From Ruminiclostridium josui JCM 17888 (GTDB lineage: Bacteria; Bacillota; Clostridia; Acetivibrionales; DSM-1351), in contig NZ_JAGE01000002.1 in the NCBI RefSeq assembly GCF_000526495.1, positions 62,001-126,000 of the forward strand: DNA of 64,000 nucleotides, written 5' to 3'. Position numbers and translations under genes: made by a program. The notes below the pieces were generated by a model. The model had not been told where the DNA came from. It did no database searches and was given only the letters and a program-made list of their open reading frames with translations. Of this stretch, positions 1 to 8,729 are shown piece after piece. Position 1 is the first letter of the stretch, and every line of letters begins with the position of its first letter.

Positions 1-1
1 G

Positions 2-484
2 AAAGCAATAACTATTTGGCAGCCTTGGGCTTCATTAATTGCGCATGGTAAAAAGAAAATTGAAACGAGGTCATGGAAGGCTCCTGATAATATAATAGGA
101 CATAGAATTGCGATTCATGCGGCTGTATCAATGCCGAAATGGGTAAAAAAACTCTGTCCAGGATTCGCAAAGTTGATAGGAATTAAAGATTATACTGGCT
201 CATGGCTTTATTACATTGAGCAAGGAGTAGGTCCGTTTGGAAAAATTGTGGCTACTGCAAAACTTGCCAATTGCATCCCAATGATAGAAGAAAATAAAAT
301 TGAGAATTATGCGGTTTTAAGCACAGGCGATAGACAACAAGTAGTTGATGGTCCTGAATATCATTTTGGAGATTATGCTCCTGGGCGCTATGCATGGATC
401 CTCGAAGATATAAAAATGCTTGATAACCCTATATTAGCAAAAGGCATGCAGCGGTTATGGAATTGGGACGGTGATGCGAAATGA
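2..484 (+). CDS. ASCH-domain protein, 5' truncated by window edge
   Basis: The frame is open from base 2, so the gene starts upstream of the window; about 160 residues are visible. It opens with ITIWQPWASLIAHGKKKIET, followed by RSW and later HAAV, which is the typical N-terminal part of an ASCH (PUA-like) fold thought to bind RNA or modified nucleotides. The ATG at 131 is internal, because the homology begins well before it. The stop overlaps the next start by ATGA, so the two genes are probably translationally coupled. Such proteins are common in the early regions of Gram-positive phages. Its precise substrate is unknown. Confidence 0.8.
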   Translation, partial: KAITIWQPWASLIAHGKKKIETRSWKAPDNIIGHRIAIHAAVSMPKWVKKLCPGFAKLIGIKDYTGSWLYYIEQGVGPFGKIVATAKLANCIPMIEENKIENYAVLSTGDRQQVVDGPEYHFGDYAPGRYAWILEDIKMLDNPILAKGMQRLWNWDGDAK

Positions 485-1014
485 ATCCATTTGGAATCGG
501 TGGACATTGGAAGATTGACCCTGACGGGCGACAGGATAGAGGAAGTGGAGTATGTACAAAAAGGCAAATGACACCTGAAGAAATTGAGAAATATGGAAGT
601 GTAGTTAAATTCGAAAATAAACCGTCAAAATTAGCGTCCGTCCCTGGGATGGTCAGAAAGGATATGTCTATGAAAGATAAAATCAATAAAGATAGGTTAC
701 TTGAAATATGTGGTGAGCATGGTTTTACAAGAACGGCTTATAATATGGCAGCGACTGAATTTGGAGTCTCAGCAAATAGTATTCAGACTTATGTATCAAA
801 AAACAAACTACATAAGGAACTTAATACAAATGAACCATTACAAACGGTTCAATCATCAGACCAAAATCGCAAAGAAGAATCGGGAACGACATCTGATATT
901 GAACTCGAAATAATAAATAAAATAAAATCCATTGTAGATGAGAACAGAAATTACAGGGACAAGCTTTCACAAATAAAGGCTGCTCTTGAAGATATAATCA
1001 AAACAATCGCCTGA
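481..1014 (+). CDS. Phage early-region protein of unknown function
   Basis: This 177-residue protein starts in the ATGA overlap with the ASCH gene. Residues about 70-115 resemble a helix-turn-helix (RLLEICGEHGFTRTA followed by FGVSANSIQTYVSK), which suggests DNA binding. The C-terminal 40 residues are charged and likely a coiled coil. It lies 20 bases before the sigma-like regulator. I do not recognise a named family. A small DNA-binding phage protein is inferred from the HTH-like segment and the context. Confidence 0.6.
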   Translation: MNPFGIGGHWKIDPDGRQDRGSGVCTKRQMTPEEIEKYGSVVKFENKPSKLASVPGMVRKDMSMKDKINKDRLLEICGEHGFTRTAYNMAATEFGVSANSIQTYVSKNKLHKELNTNEPLQTVQSSDQNRKEESGTTSDIELEIINKIKSIVDENRNYRDKLSQIKAALEDIIKTIA

Positions 1015-1033
1015 AAAAGGAAGGAGTTAAAGG

Positions 1034-1552
1034 ATGCTTATACGACCGGAAGAAATGAAATATCTTTTGAAAAATTTGCAATTATTAAATGCAGCACATG
1101 ACAGTATGAAACGTGGACTTGAAACTCTTGTAGCAGACGTGGATAGCGAGATATATTCAGCATGTATGAATGGTCCTGTAACTGGCGGTGGATTGCCCGG
1201 TCCTGGAGCAATATCAGATAAAACTGGCAGGATAGCAATAAATTTAGAATATTCTTCTCGGGATAATGTAAAGCAATTTCAGAGAGATATAAACCTACTG
1301 GCAAATGTCATTGAAAGCGTATATGCTGGAATGAAAGTGCTTACAAACATACAAAAATCAATTCTAAGATTAAGATATCCTGAAGATGGTTCTAAAGTAG
1401 CATGGAAGGACATAACGTCTGAATTAAACATTAGCGTAAGCCATATTCGTAAAATATTTGACTACAGTATAGCTAGGATGATAGCAGCTTCTCAAATTTC
1501 TATAGACACATTTCAAGAGGTAATGCAAATAATGGATGGAAGGGGCGTATAG
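1034..1552 (+). CDS. Sigma-70 region-4-like / ArpU-type late regulator
   Basis: A 172-residue protein with a strong AAGGAAGGAG ribosome site. The C-terminal third (about 115-160: NIQKSILRLRY, then WKDITSELNISVSHIRKIF) reads as a sigma-70 region 4-type helix-turn-helix. That arrangement is typical of ArpU/RinA-like phage proteins that switch on late genes. It is the last gene of the rightward operon and is followed directly by a hairpin terminator. The late operon it would be expected to control lies to the right on the opposite strand. The function is inferred from fold and position. Confidence 0.65.
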   Translation: MLIRPEEMKYLLKNLQLLNAAHDSMKRGLETLVADVDSEIYSACMNGPVTGGGLPGPGAISDKTGRIAINLEYSSRDNVKQFQRDINLLANVIESVYAGMKVLTNIQKSILRLRYPEDGSKVAWKDITSELNISVSHIRKIFDYSIARMIAASQISIDTFQEVMQIMDGRGV

Positions 1553-1563
1553 CCCCTTTAATT
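1540..1563 (+). terminator. Rho-independent terminator of the left rightward operon
   Basis: A perfect 7-bp stem AAGGGGC/GCCCCTT with loop GTATA is followed by TAATTTT. The stop codon of the preceding gene lies within the hairpin. Confidence 0.75.
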
Positions 1564-1671
1564 TTAGATGGAATTGATCCTGTGTATGGGCATATTAAAA
1601 AGAGGGATCATATATTCCAAAATTAGGCATTTTGTGATAATATAGAATAAAAACTTTAGGAGGAATCGTTT

Positions 1672-1791
1672 ATGCCAGGCAACGAAATACGTTCAGGAAG
1701 TCCTAAGAATCCACCTACACCACCAAGGCCCAATATACCAAACTCAGGATCTCCATCGGGTCCAAAGTTACCGCCAAGGCCTAAGAAATAG
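1672..1791 (+). CDS. Small proline-rich peptide (39 aa)
   Basis: A 39-codon gene starting ATG at 1672, with AGGAGG eight bases upstream. The product is MPGNEIRSGSPKNPPTPPRP followed by another Pro/Ser/Gly/Lys-rich stretch ending PPRPKK. It has no hydrophobic segment, so it is probably soluble and unstructured. Its stop overlaps the convergent stop of the DUF6338-like gene. No family is recognised. The strong ribosome site and clean frame argue that it is real. A partner role for the neighbouring membrane protein is only a guess. Confidence 0.6.
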   Translation: MPGNEIRSGSPKNPPTPPRPNIPNSGSPSGPKLPPRPKK

Positions 1792-2458
1792 ATTTATGCT
1801 TCTTAGCTTTACTTTGGCACCATGCTACATAATCACTCGTATCGTAATCTTTGATTACGATATTCTTTTCTATATCAACATATGTATTAATAACTTTTGT
1901 AAACAATCTCTCTGGATCATAGTCATCATAATAATACAAAACATCTGGAGTCTCCAAGACGATGCTTTTTTCTTCATCGGGAAGCAAATAATGTTTTGCA
2001 AATCCCTTGATTGGTTTGCCATTAATAGTGATTTCTAAAAACTTCGATTCGTTATTGCTTAAAAGGAATTTTTCCCAACAAGAGCTTGAGTCAGTTTTCA
2101 TTTTATGAAGGCAATTAACCCTTACTAAGTTAATTAATTCTGTTAAAGGTGATTTAAGTAAGCCTGCGATTATACCTACAAGAACTGAAATGATTAGTGT
2201 TATTCCCGTAAAAACGAATAAAAAATTAATATTATTCATTGCTGTAACGTATTTAGGTAGCTCATTTAGATCGTATGCAAAATGAACAATAATGGCAACA
2301 ATAAAAAGAATAGGGAAACTTAAAGCCACCCCATTAATCAACTCTATAAAATCATTTCTTTTTCTTCCAGATGGGAAATCGATTTTATAACTTATTTTTT
2401 CAGCAAGTATCCCAGGAAGTATAAAAAGCAAAATAGCGACAACATTTGTTGTATCCAT
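1781..2458 (-). CDS. DUF6338-like integral membrane protein
   Basis: Start ATG at 2458 is preferred over 2467: AAAGG lies eight to nine bases before it and abuts the earlier ATG. The product has about 225 residues. The N-terminal half has three hydrophobic segments, beginning VVAILLFILPGILAEKISY, then a cytosolic-looking C-terminal half with a Tyr/Asp-rich patch (LYYYDDYDPERL). The layout (LLxPG motif, membrane half, soluble half with a PIKGFAKHYLLPDE segment) resembles DUF6338 proteins of unknown function. It lies at the end of the prophage late module as an independently placed cargo gene, convergent with a proline-rich peptide. Confidence 0.55.
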   Translation of the reverse strand: MDTTNVVAILLFILPGILAEKISYKIDFPSGRKRNDFIELINGVALSFPILFIVAIIVHFAYDLNELPKYVTAMNNINFLFVFTGITLIISVLVGIIAGLLKSPLTELINLVRVNCLHKMKTDSSSCWEKFLLSNNESKFLEITINGKPIKGFAKHYLLPDEEKSIVLETPDVLYYYDDYDPERLFTKVINTYVDIEKNIVIKDYDTSDYVAWCQSKAKKHKSIS

Positions 2459-2524
2459 AAAAATCATCCTTTCATTAATATGATACCATGATTCGAGTTC
2501 TTATTAACTAATTTAATATAAAAA

Positions 2525-2553
2525 TTGATAAATTTTACATATTTGGCTATACT
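2525..2553 (+). promoter_or_regulatory. Sigma-A promoter for the stalk-domain gene
   Basis: TTGATA, a 17-bp spacer and TATACT. This precedes AAGGAGG and the ATG at 2574, so the gene has its own promoter independent of the prophage operons. Confidence 0.7.
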
Positions 2554-2573
2554 TAAACTAAGGAGGCGATACC

Positions 2574-3182
2574 ATGAAAAAATATATATCCGGACTGTTG
2601 ACGGGAATTATAATTGCTACGTCACTTACAACATTTGCAGCAGTACAACTAAAGGTAGTTCCAAACCCATACCCAGTACTTGTTAATGGAACAAAGACAA
2701 ACGTACAGGGATATAATATAAATAACTCAACATACCTTAAACTTAGTGACCTTAAATCTGCTGGAATTGACGCTAGATATAATAAGGATAAGAAACAGAT
2801 TGAGGTAAAAAGTTTTACTTCATCAGATAGCACTACAGAAAACGAAAAGTTTACTCCAGATGGAGTTAAGTTAGATGCAGATCATTATGGTGAAGGGTAT
2901 GTCGGGATATATGATATTGGGAAAAAATATAGCAGTAATTTTAATATGCAATTTAAATTTATACGGATTGACCCTATAACAAAGCAAGCAGTTGAAGGTT
3001 GGATCGAAGATGGCAAAGCACTTCAAGATTTGCCGAGTGAAGAGGTTTGCCTTCAGATGCTAATTGATGGGAAAGTCATGTTATCCGACATACCCTACAA
3101 AATTTATAATAATAGCCTTGGATTCGTTGGCATAAAGTACGATTTCTATATAAAAAGTATTATGCCCATACTGGATAATTAA
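2574..3182 (+). CDS. Secreted stalk-domain (copper amine oxidase N-terminal-like) protein
   Basis: A 202-residue protein with a clear signal peptide (MKKYISGLLTGIIIATSLTT, cleavage probable near FAA). Residues about 30-80 carry VPNPYPVLVNGT, YNINNSTYLKLSDL and IDARYNKDKKQIEV, the hallmark of the 'copper amine oxidase N-terminal' or stalk domain common in secreted Clostridia and Paenibacillus proteins. The rest is not recognised. It sits next to the tail-end genes with its own promoter and AAGGAGG site, so it is probably lysogenic-conversion cargo acting outside the host cell. Confidence 0.75.
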   Translation: MKKYISGLLTGIIIATSLTTFAAVQLKVVPNPYPVLVNGTKTNVQGYNINNSTYLKLSDLKSAGIDARYNKDKKQIEVKSFTSSDSTTENEKFTPDGVKLDADHYGEGYVGIYDIGKKYSSNFNMQFKFIRIDPITKQAVEGWIEDGKALQDLPSEEVCLQMLIDGKVMLSDIPYKIYNNSLGFVGIKYDFYIKSIMPILDN

Positions 3183-3192
3183 CTAGGAGGGC

Positions 3193-4953
3193 TTAAGTTA
3201 TTTTTGTTACTAATCCTCCTTTAATTATGATAGTTTTACCATCAGCACTCACAAATGATCCTGTGGCACCTCCTGCATTAGAAAAGTCCCAGCTACCCTC
3301 TGGCCAACCATTAATCTTTAAAGAACTGCAGTTAATTTCTATACCATAACCAGTAAAGTCATTATTGTTACCTATCCAAGCGCCACTATTAAAATAGATT
3401 TTTTTTAGGCTACCACTTGAAGCGTAATTCCCTAAATACAAATTATTGCCGATATAAGCATCAGTAGTAACATTGATAGTTGAATCAGATGTTAACTTAC
3501 CACCTCTTATCTCACCACCAACAATTATAGGAGATTCGACAGTAGTGGACGTAATCTTTGTCTGAGTTATATAACTTGGTAGCACAGGTATAGTTGGCTG
3601 ATTAGTGACCTGATTCCACGATATGGTTGCGTTTGGGCCCATTGCTACATTGCCACCAACTTCAAGATTTTCAATCTGTGCAGTTTTTATTTTTGCTTCA
3701 TTTGTGGTTATTTTGTTGGCTTCAAGGTTTTGAATCTTCGAATTTGCAATACTTAAATTCTCAATGTCATAGCCACTAAGTTGACCATTACCCTTGAAGG
3801 TGTTATCAATAAAAGTTGTAGTATCGAAAGCTGCTTTTAGATCCTCCTCAATCCTTTCAAAGGGATCTCCAATTTCAAGTTCGCAAATCCAAGGCTTGAA
3901 AATATTATATTTGTGCCGTATCAGTCTTATTCTCGGGGTTTCAGGAGCAACAGTCTCGTCTACGACATCCACCATGTCACCTACGGCAAATTCTTCGTGT
4001 GAAAATTCGGGAAGTGTTCTAGTATCAACCATTTTGACGGTGTACTTATATCGAGGATGGCAAATTAAAGACAATTCAGCTGTAGCTTTTTCCTTTAGTT
4101 CCTGTGCATTGTAAATATCCTGGTTTTTGTAAATACCGATATATTCTCTGGAAGTATAACTGTGATTGGTCAGGTACTTCACACCACCGTTAACACTGGC
4201 AATATCAAGATCATCGTGTCCAAAGCAGTATAGTTTTGTTATAATTCGGTTACTTTGTGTTCGGGTAATATGCTTCAGATTTTTCTTATATCTTACTTGA
4301 AAACCAGTATAGTTTTGCCATTTGCCTCCGTCTCTGAGATGAACAATCTTATTAACCGAATCCCAAACGAGATATCCACCCCAGATGTTTTGTATCTCTC
4401 GGATAAGGTCTAGACGACTTACTTTTTCCATTTCAAGGTCGTGTATTCCGGTAACATCGCAAGTACCCATAGTCCAGCCTGAACCTTTCAGGACAGCGTG
4501 TAAAGCATGGGCAGCAGTACCAGTTTGATACAGCCCTCCGGATAAATTTGTGCCACCACCAACGATTATAACTGCTAAGTCGGCAGGATGGGGAATGGAA
4601 GGGTCGTTTGAAAGATATGGTTCAACATAACTGGTCTCAAGGTTTTTCCAACGTTCTACCGCCATAAACTTTGTCCAGAGGGTATTTTTTTCATCTCTTA
4701 CTGTATCAACAGCTTCAGGTTGCAGGAGTGTATAGACTCTACCACCTGCCCAAATTTGACATTCAGGTGTAAGTTCTGTAATCTTTTCAGAGATTGCAGG
4801 AATATAAAACTCAAGTGTACTTTCGGCATTAAGTCTGCAATCAATGAAGCAATCCTTAATACTACTTTCTCCATCGTTTGGGGATAAAAAAGCGGCCCTT
4901 TGGCCGTCAACAGTTTTTACTTCTATATACTTTGGTATTTCCAAATTTATCAA
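3193..4953 (-). CDS. Tail-associated / prophage endopeptidase-type tail protein
   Basis: A 586-residue protein and the last gene of the late operon. The N-terminal about 360 residues match the general pattern of siphovirus tail-tip (Tal, Siphovirus Gp37-like) proteins: RLDLIREIQNIWGGYLVWD, a long beta-rich segment, then EEFAVGDMVDVVDE. Residues about 390-450 (ENLSIANSKIQNLEANKITT) look like a coiled or beta-helical linker. The C-terminus is Gly/Asn-rich and fits host-surface contact. It sits 13 bases after the distal tail protein gene. It would act at the tail tip during adsorption. Confidence 0.75.
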   Translation of the reverse strand: MINLEIPKYIEVKTVDGQRAAFLSPNDGESSIKDCFIDCRLNAESTLEFYIPAISEKITELTPECQIWAGGRVYTLLQPEAVDTVRDEKNTLWTKFMAVERWKNLETSYVEPYLSNDPSIPHPADLAVIIVGGGTNLSGGLYQTGTAAHALHAVLKGSGWTMGTCDVTGIHDLEMEKVSRLDLIREIQNIWGGYLVWDSVNKIVHLRDGGKWQNYTGFQVRYKKNLKHITRTQSNRIITKLYCFGHDDLDIASVNGGVKYLTNHSYTSREYIGIYKNQDIYNAQELKEKATAELSLICHPRYKYTVKMVDTRTLPEFSHEEFAVGDMVDVVDETVAPETPRIRLIRHKYNIFKPWICELEIGDPFERIEEDLKAAFDTTTFIDNTFKGNGQLSGYDIENLSIANSKIQNLEANKITTNEAKIKTAQIENLEVGGNVAMGPNATISWNQVTNQPTIPVLPSYITQTKITSTTVESPIIVGGEIRGGKLTSDSTINVTTDAYIGNNLYLGNYASSGSLKKIYFNSGAWIGNNNDFTGYGIEINCSSLKINGWPEGSWDFSNAGGATGSFVSADGKTIIIKGGLVTKIT

Positions 4954-4966
4954 CTCCTTGCTTATT

Positions 4967-6037
4967 TTATAGCCACTTGTCTTTCCAACGTATTGTTACA
5001 TTGCTTCCGGCAGTAACATTTGTGTTTCCGGGTTGTAGGGAAGGGAATATACCATTGTATCCAGACATAGCATTTACTCCACCAAGTTTTACCGTGCCAG
5101 TGCCGCCGTTTGAATTAATGACTAAGGTCTGGCCGGAAGGGATTGTGCCAGTATACGAAAGCAAATATCCCCCAACTGTGAGTGAAGGATTTGTAATCGG
5201 TCCTGTAATTTCTATTGTGAGTGAAGTCTCAAAAGTCCCGTTATTAACCAGAGTTCCACTTCCAGTTAATATCTTCTCAAAAGAACCCGTAATAAATGGG
5301 TTGGACATTTTAAAGGGCAATGTAAACTCGAACCAAGAAGGGTACTGTGTAATATCAATTTTCCCGGAATATTTCACGACATAAGTTTTTTCGATGTCAT
5401 CCGAGAATATCAAAGTCTTAGCCCCTTTCGTTGGGTCAAGGTACTTAGCAAACAGCCTCTGAAGATGAGCCTTTTCAAGTGGGGCATACCCCTCATCAGT
5501 AGCGACATGGAGATCAAATGCCCTTGCATTGAACTCTGTCCCGAAATCAAATTCGCCGTGCATACCAGGAATTTCCTCAGTGTTATCACGGGTAGAAGGG
5601 AGAAGCTCAAGTCGACTATCTCTCAAAACTAGAACTCCGAGAGGTTGTAAAACATTATTTGAATCAATAACAAAAAAAGCACCGGCGATATTATTTTTAT
5701 CAATACCAATACCGGAATCATGAATTGGAACCGAGACTTTAATTGATGGTGAAGAATCTTTGCCAAAACCTGTATCGGGTACATCAACATTTGATAATAT
5801 GGAAACAGAATCTATAGTCGAATCTGATTGGTCATTAAGAGTGATGCTTGAAGTTAAAGTAACTGAATCTAATGCTTTTGCGGCATCGGTTTGAAAAATG
5901 TCTGAAACTATATTACTAATATTATCTAAACAATATCCAGAATCAAATATTGCAATAATAAATGGGGCAGAGTTGTAAGTTGCTCCATTATCAGCAATTC
6001 TTCTGTTAAAAATCCTTCCAGAGTTATATTTAGCCAC
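4967..6037 (-). CDS. Distal tail protein (Dit-like) with N-terminal extension
   Basis: The likely start is GTG at 6037, six bases after GAGGTG. An upstream ATG at 6082 lies inside a terminator hairpin and has no ribosome site. The protein has about 356 residues. The C-terminal 220 residues are Dit-like (FDFGTEFNARAFDLHVATDE, KYLDPTKGAKTLIFSDD, YPSWFEFTLPFKMSNPFITG). The first 110 residues are Asp/Ser/Ile-rich repeats around D-S-V/I-S and are unlike usual Dit proteins. It forms the hub between tail tube and tip and precedes the tail-tip gene directly. Confidence 0.7.
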   Translation of the reverse strand: MAKYNSGRIFNRRIADNGATYNSAPFIIAIFDSGYCLDNISNIVSDIFQTDAAKALDSVTLTSSITLNDQSDSTIDSVSILSNVDVPDTGFGKDSSPSIKVSVPIHDSGIGIDKNNIAGAFFVIDSNNVLQPLGVLVLRDSRLELLPSTRDNTEEIPGMHGEFDFGTEFNARAFDLHVATDEGYAPLEKAHLQRLFAKYLDPTKGAKTLIFSDDIEKTYVVKYSGKIDITQYPSWFEFTLPFKMSNPFITGSFEKILTGSGTLVNNGTFETSLTIEITGPITNPSLTVGGYLLSYTGTIPSGQTLVINSNGGTGTVKLGGVNAMSGYNGIFPSLQPGNTNVTAGSNVTIRWKDKWL

Positions 6038-6070
6038 GGAACTCACCTCACTCATGGTTGTAAAATAAAG

Positions 6071-6096
6071 AGGACTACCCATTTCTGAGTAATCCT
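6071..6096 (-). terminator. Terminator-like hairpin upstream of dit
   Basis: On the minus strand AGGATTACTC and GGGTAGTCCT pair (with G-U wobbles) around AGAAAT, followed by CTTTATTTT. It separates the frameshifted small ORF from the distal tail gene. Confidence 0.55.
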
Positions 6097-6126
6097 TTTG
6101 GTTCTTGATATAATCCTATTATCATA

Positions 6127-6385
6127 TTATCCAACTACTAGGATAACCTCGCCATTTGATAATTTACTTTTTGCTACTGTACCTCCACCACCTCCAGTTA
6201 TGCTTATACGATTATCTACATTATCAACAAAAGTACAATTTGGATTATCAGCGGTCGACCCACCGCCACCACCACCCTGGGACAATTTATTCCAATATGG
6301 GCATTTAATAATATTACTATATTCTTTTTTATATCTGATTTCTTTAATAAATCGTTGAAGTTTAAAAAAATAGTGGTTTTAGCAT
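6127..6385 (-). pseudogene. Glycine-rich tail-region ORF interrupted at a T7 / TTT TAA site
   Basis: An ATG at 6385 follows GGGAGA by about ten bases, then reads MLKPLFF and hits TAA in a run of seven Ts. Skipping one T joins it to an open frame ending at 6127: KLQRFIKEIRYKKEYSNIIK, then CPYWNKLSQ, a Gly6 run, NCTFVDNVDNRISIT, a Gly5 run and KLSNGEVILVVG. The joined product would have 85 residues. The downstream frame has no ATG of its own. Either the gene is broken by a one-base homopolymer insertion, or the UUU-UAA site allows +1 slippage or transcriptional slippage. It lies between xkdX and dit, so a tail role is likely. Confidence 0.5.
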
Positions 6386-6403
6386 AATAATTAGTCTCCC
6401 TTT

Positions 6404-6520
6404 TTAGCCAATTATTTGTGTTTTTTCTTCTACTGTTATCCATCCCTTTGATACCGCAATATCCAGTTGCCCCTTAGTTATTTTACCTGTGTTATATAAG
6501 TAACTTAATCGTTCAAACAT
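6404..6520 (-). CDS. xkdX: XkdX-family small phage tail protein (38 aa)
   Basis: A 38-residue protein with start ATG at 6520 and a GGGAGG site seven to eight bases upstream. The sequence MFERLSYLYNTGKITKGQLD then IAVSKGWITVEEKTQIIG fits the XkdX family (PBSX-type), including the conserved pattern GWIT-x-EE-x-x-x-I-x-G. It lies just after a small acidic protein, matching the xkdW-xkdX order of PBSX-like tails. Function unknown. Confidence 0.8.
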   Translation of the reverse strand: MFERLSYLYNTGKITKGQLDIAVSKGWITVEEKTQIIG

Positions 6521-6533
6521 ATCTTATACCTCC

Positions 6534-6788
6534 CTATAAATTTGATGTGATTAGAGTATCTATTTGTTCTTGCATATTGATGTTATCCATTATTAATGTG
6601 TCGATCATATCTTGTAATTTTTGATTTTCAGTTTTATCGTTTTCTGGTAAAGTTTCATTAGATTCTAAAAATCCAAGAAAATTTCCCTCCGTTATATTTT
6701 GAACTTCAATTAATGTATATCCTTGACTTGTTTTTTCAGCAATTATTTGCTGTCCTTCTTCTTCTGTTGTGTATTTTATAATAATCAT
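6534..6788 (-). CDS. Small acidic coiled-coil tail-region protein (XkdW position)
   Basis: An 84-residue acidic protein: MIIIKYTTEEEGQQIIAEKT, a short hydrophobic middle, and a C-terminal heptad-like stretch (LQDMIDTLIMDNINMQEQID). It follows the fibre gene by 12 bases and precedes xkdX, the place of XkdW-like proteins. I see no enzymatic motif. A structural or assembly role is inferred from position only. Confidence 0.6.
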   Translation of the reverse strand: MIIIKYTTEEEGQQIIAEKTSQGYTLIEVQNITEGNFLGFLESNETLPENDKTENQKLQDMIDTLIMDNINMQEQIDTLITSNL

Positions 6789-6800
6789 ATATTACCTCCA

Positions 6801-8177
6801 TTAACTAACAAATACTTCATTTATAGTGATACCAATTCCACCATTAGCAACGTCAATTATTGAATAATTAGAGCCTGACCCACGCATATATAATTGAAAT
6901 TTATCTCCGGGCAACCACCCAGATATATCTTCTGTAAAAGTTACTACGCTGGTAGTACTTACATATCTTTCAATCCCTACAGGTGTACCGTTACGATATA
7001 TCCTTGCAAATGCATTTTGCATATTAGTGCCAGACCTTAATATGAAATAAACTCTTAATGTACCGCCTATAAATAATGTTTTTTCAAGCATTTTTACATA
7101 AGTAGATGAAGTTGTTTGATACGTATTAGTATTGTCGCTAAATAATGCAGTTGCTGTTCCGGGAGAAAATCCGGGTCTTAATACTTTACCTGAACCGTTG
7201 TAGTATCCAGCGGGGATTGTTACATCACTAGTGAAAATACATTGAATATTAGAAGAACTATGATCTGTCATTGTCCCGGGAACCAATCCCGAGTCTGTTC
7301 CTATTGTATATGGTGCAAGTACTTGTGCTGCGGTTGCTGTACCATAATCACCCCCTTCACCCTGTTGTATAAAATTTGTGCCATCATATCTAACCGTGTA
7401 CACACCTCCGTTTTTCCAGTTTGTCACTGGTGTGCTGTTTGATTTTAATACGCCCTTATCTCCTGTACCAGACCAATTTAAAGTTACTTCTCCAGTTGCA
7501 TCAGCATTACATTTAAAACTTACTGCCATACCAGGTACTAACGATACTATTACAGGATTCCCAAGAGAGTAAGCATTATCGGTATTTGTAGATATTCCCG
7601 CCCACGGTATTTGCAAAGTATAATCCGACTGATGCTCATTAATATTTTCAATTATGTCAGCAATGCCATCTTCTACACTTGTTTCATCATCCAGCAAAAT
7701 CATGTTTGCTGGATGGCTCTCAGGATGTGTGTAATTATTAGCATCTTCGGCAATTCCTGCGAGCTTTTTTTTTTCCAATAACGTATAATCTTCGGACGAT
7801 AACTGCTTTCCTGTGATTTTGACTGTATATGAAACATCAGCAGTTAAAACGTCAGCTTCTAAAATCGGTGTACTAAATATAACAGCACCGCCGCCGTAAT
7901 CTATTTCAAAATCATCAGTTATAACAATTCCATTTTTCTTTATAATTGGGGGAGGGGAGGAAAGCCAATTTCTCTTACCTTCTGGTGCTTGATAAATTCT
8001 ACAACGGTCATCGTTTGAGATAAATACTTCTGGTAAAGGAATATTTGATTCAGTCAAGGTATTAATACCTATGGATTCTTCAATCTTTCCAATAGCCTCC
8101 TGTAGTCCCGATATTTGAGTGCTTCTAATTTCGGTAGACCTTGGGTCTTGCCAATTTGTTTTTGTCACATTAATCAC
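6801..8177 (-). CDS. Tail fibre / baseplate-type structural protein
   Basis: A 458-residue protein. Residues 1-60 resemble the N-terminal part of tail appendage proteins, and the middle carries the short collar motif LEKKKLAGIAEDANNYTHPE found in phage fibres. Residues about 190-330 are beta-rich, with Gly/Asn/Thr repeats (VTLNWSGTGDKGVLKSNSTP, VYTVRYDGTNFIQQGEG). The C-terminal about 130 residues form a jelly-roll-like, aromatic-rich end. It lies after a smaller structural protein and before the XkdW/XkdX pair. Receptor binding is likely but inferred. Confidence 0.65.
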   Translation of the reverse strand: MINVTKTNWQDPRSTEIRSTQISGLQEAIGKIEESIGINTLTESNIPLPEVFISNDDRCRIYQAPEGKRNWLSSPPPIIKKNGIVITDDFEIDYGGGAVIFSTPILEADVLTADVSYTVKITGKQLSSEDYTLLEKKKLAGIAEDANNYTHPESHPANMILLDDETSVEDGIADIIENINEHQSDYTLQIPWAGISTNTDNAYSLGNPVIVSLVPGMAVSFKCNADATGEVTLNWSGTGDKGVLKSNSTPVTNWKNGGVYTVRYDGTNFIQQGEGGDYGTATAAQVLAPYTIGTDSGLVPGTMTDHSSSNIQCIFTSDVTIPAGYYNGSGKVLRPGFSPGTATALFSDNTNTYQTTSSTYVKMLEKTLFIGGTLRVYFILRSGTNMQNAFARIYRNGTPVGIERYVSTTSVVTFTEDISGWLPGDKFQLYMRGSGSNYSIIDVANGGIGITINEVFVS

Positions 8178-8181
8178 CTGC

Positions 8182-8703
8182 CTACGATATTGTTACTTGT
8201 AGCTGTATCACCCAAGTATCAGGCTCCACCTTAATCCTTTGGGCTGTTTCAACCTTACGGTTAAGGTTTTTGGCAGTGTCGGAATTGCCATTTGAAATAG
8301 TAAATTCTCGCCAGGGATGGTTGCCGGATGTCGGACCAAAAGTTGCTCTGAATGTTACTGTGTTTCCTGATACTTGAGGGAAAGTTGCATCCATTGGTGC
8401 AAACGATTTGTTTTCGCCCATTAACCCCGTTTGATTAGGTGCAGCTTCGGTTGTCCCGTCGCCAACACCAATGTAAGCATTTGCATTATTAAATGGTGTT
8501 TCTGAACCGCCTATTAATAATGTAAGTAGGGAAGAGATGCCTTCATTCAGAAGCAAATTTCCTTCTATTTGCTCAGTATCATATAACTTCATTTCTGCAT
8601 TATATTTTTCAATTGTCCATTTCGGTTGCCATCTTGCGTGTTCTGATAACCCAACTCCTGCACCGACTGAAACATTATCTTTACCGTGTGCGTTTTCATG
8701 CAT
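8182..8703 (-). CDS. Phage structural protein, probably tail appendage
   Basis: Start ATG at 8703 is preferred to 8712, because AGGAG lies nine bases upstream of it and abuts the earlier one. The 173-residue product has a beta-rich composition with the pattern NAYIGVGDGTTEAAPNQTGL then WREFTISNG, seen in fibre-like proteins of Clostridium and Bacillus prophages. It precedes the larger fibre gene by four bases. A terminator-like hairpin lies upstream. Function inferred from composition and place. Confidence 0.6.
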   Translation of the reverse strand: MHENAHGKDNVSVGAGVGLSEHARWQPKWTIEKYNAEMKLYDTEQIEGNLLLNEGISSLLTLLIGGSETPFNNANAYIGVGDGTTEAAPNQTGLMGENKSFAPMDATFPQVSGNTVTFRATFGPTSGNHPWREFTISNGNSDTAKNLNRKVETAQRIKVEPDTWVIQLQVTIS

Positions 8704-8729
8704 GCTAATCATCTCCTATACATAAAAAT

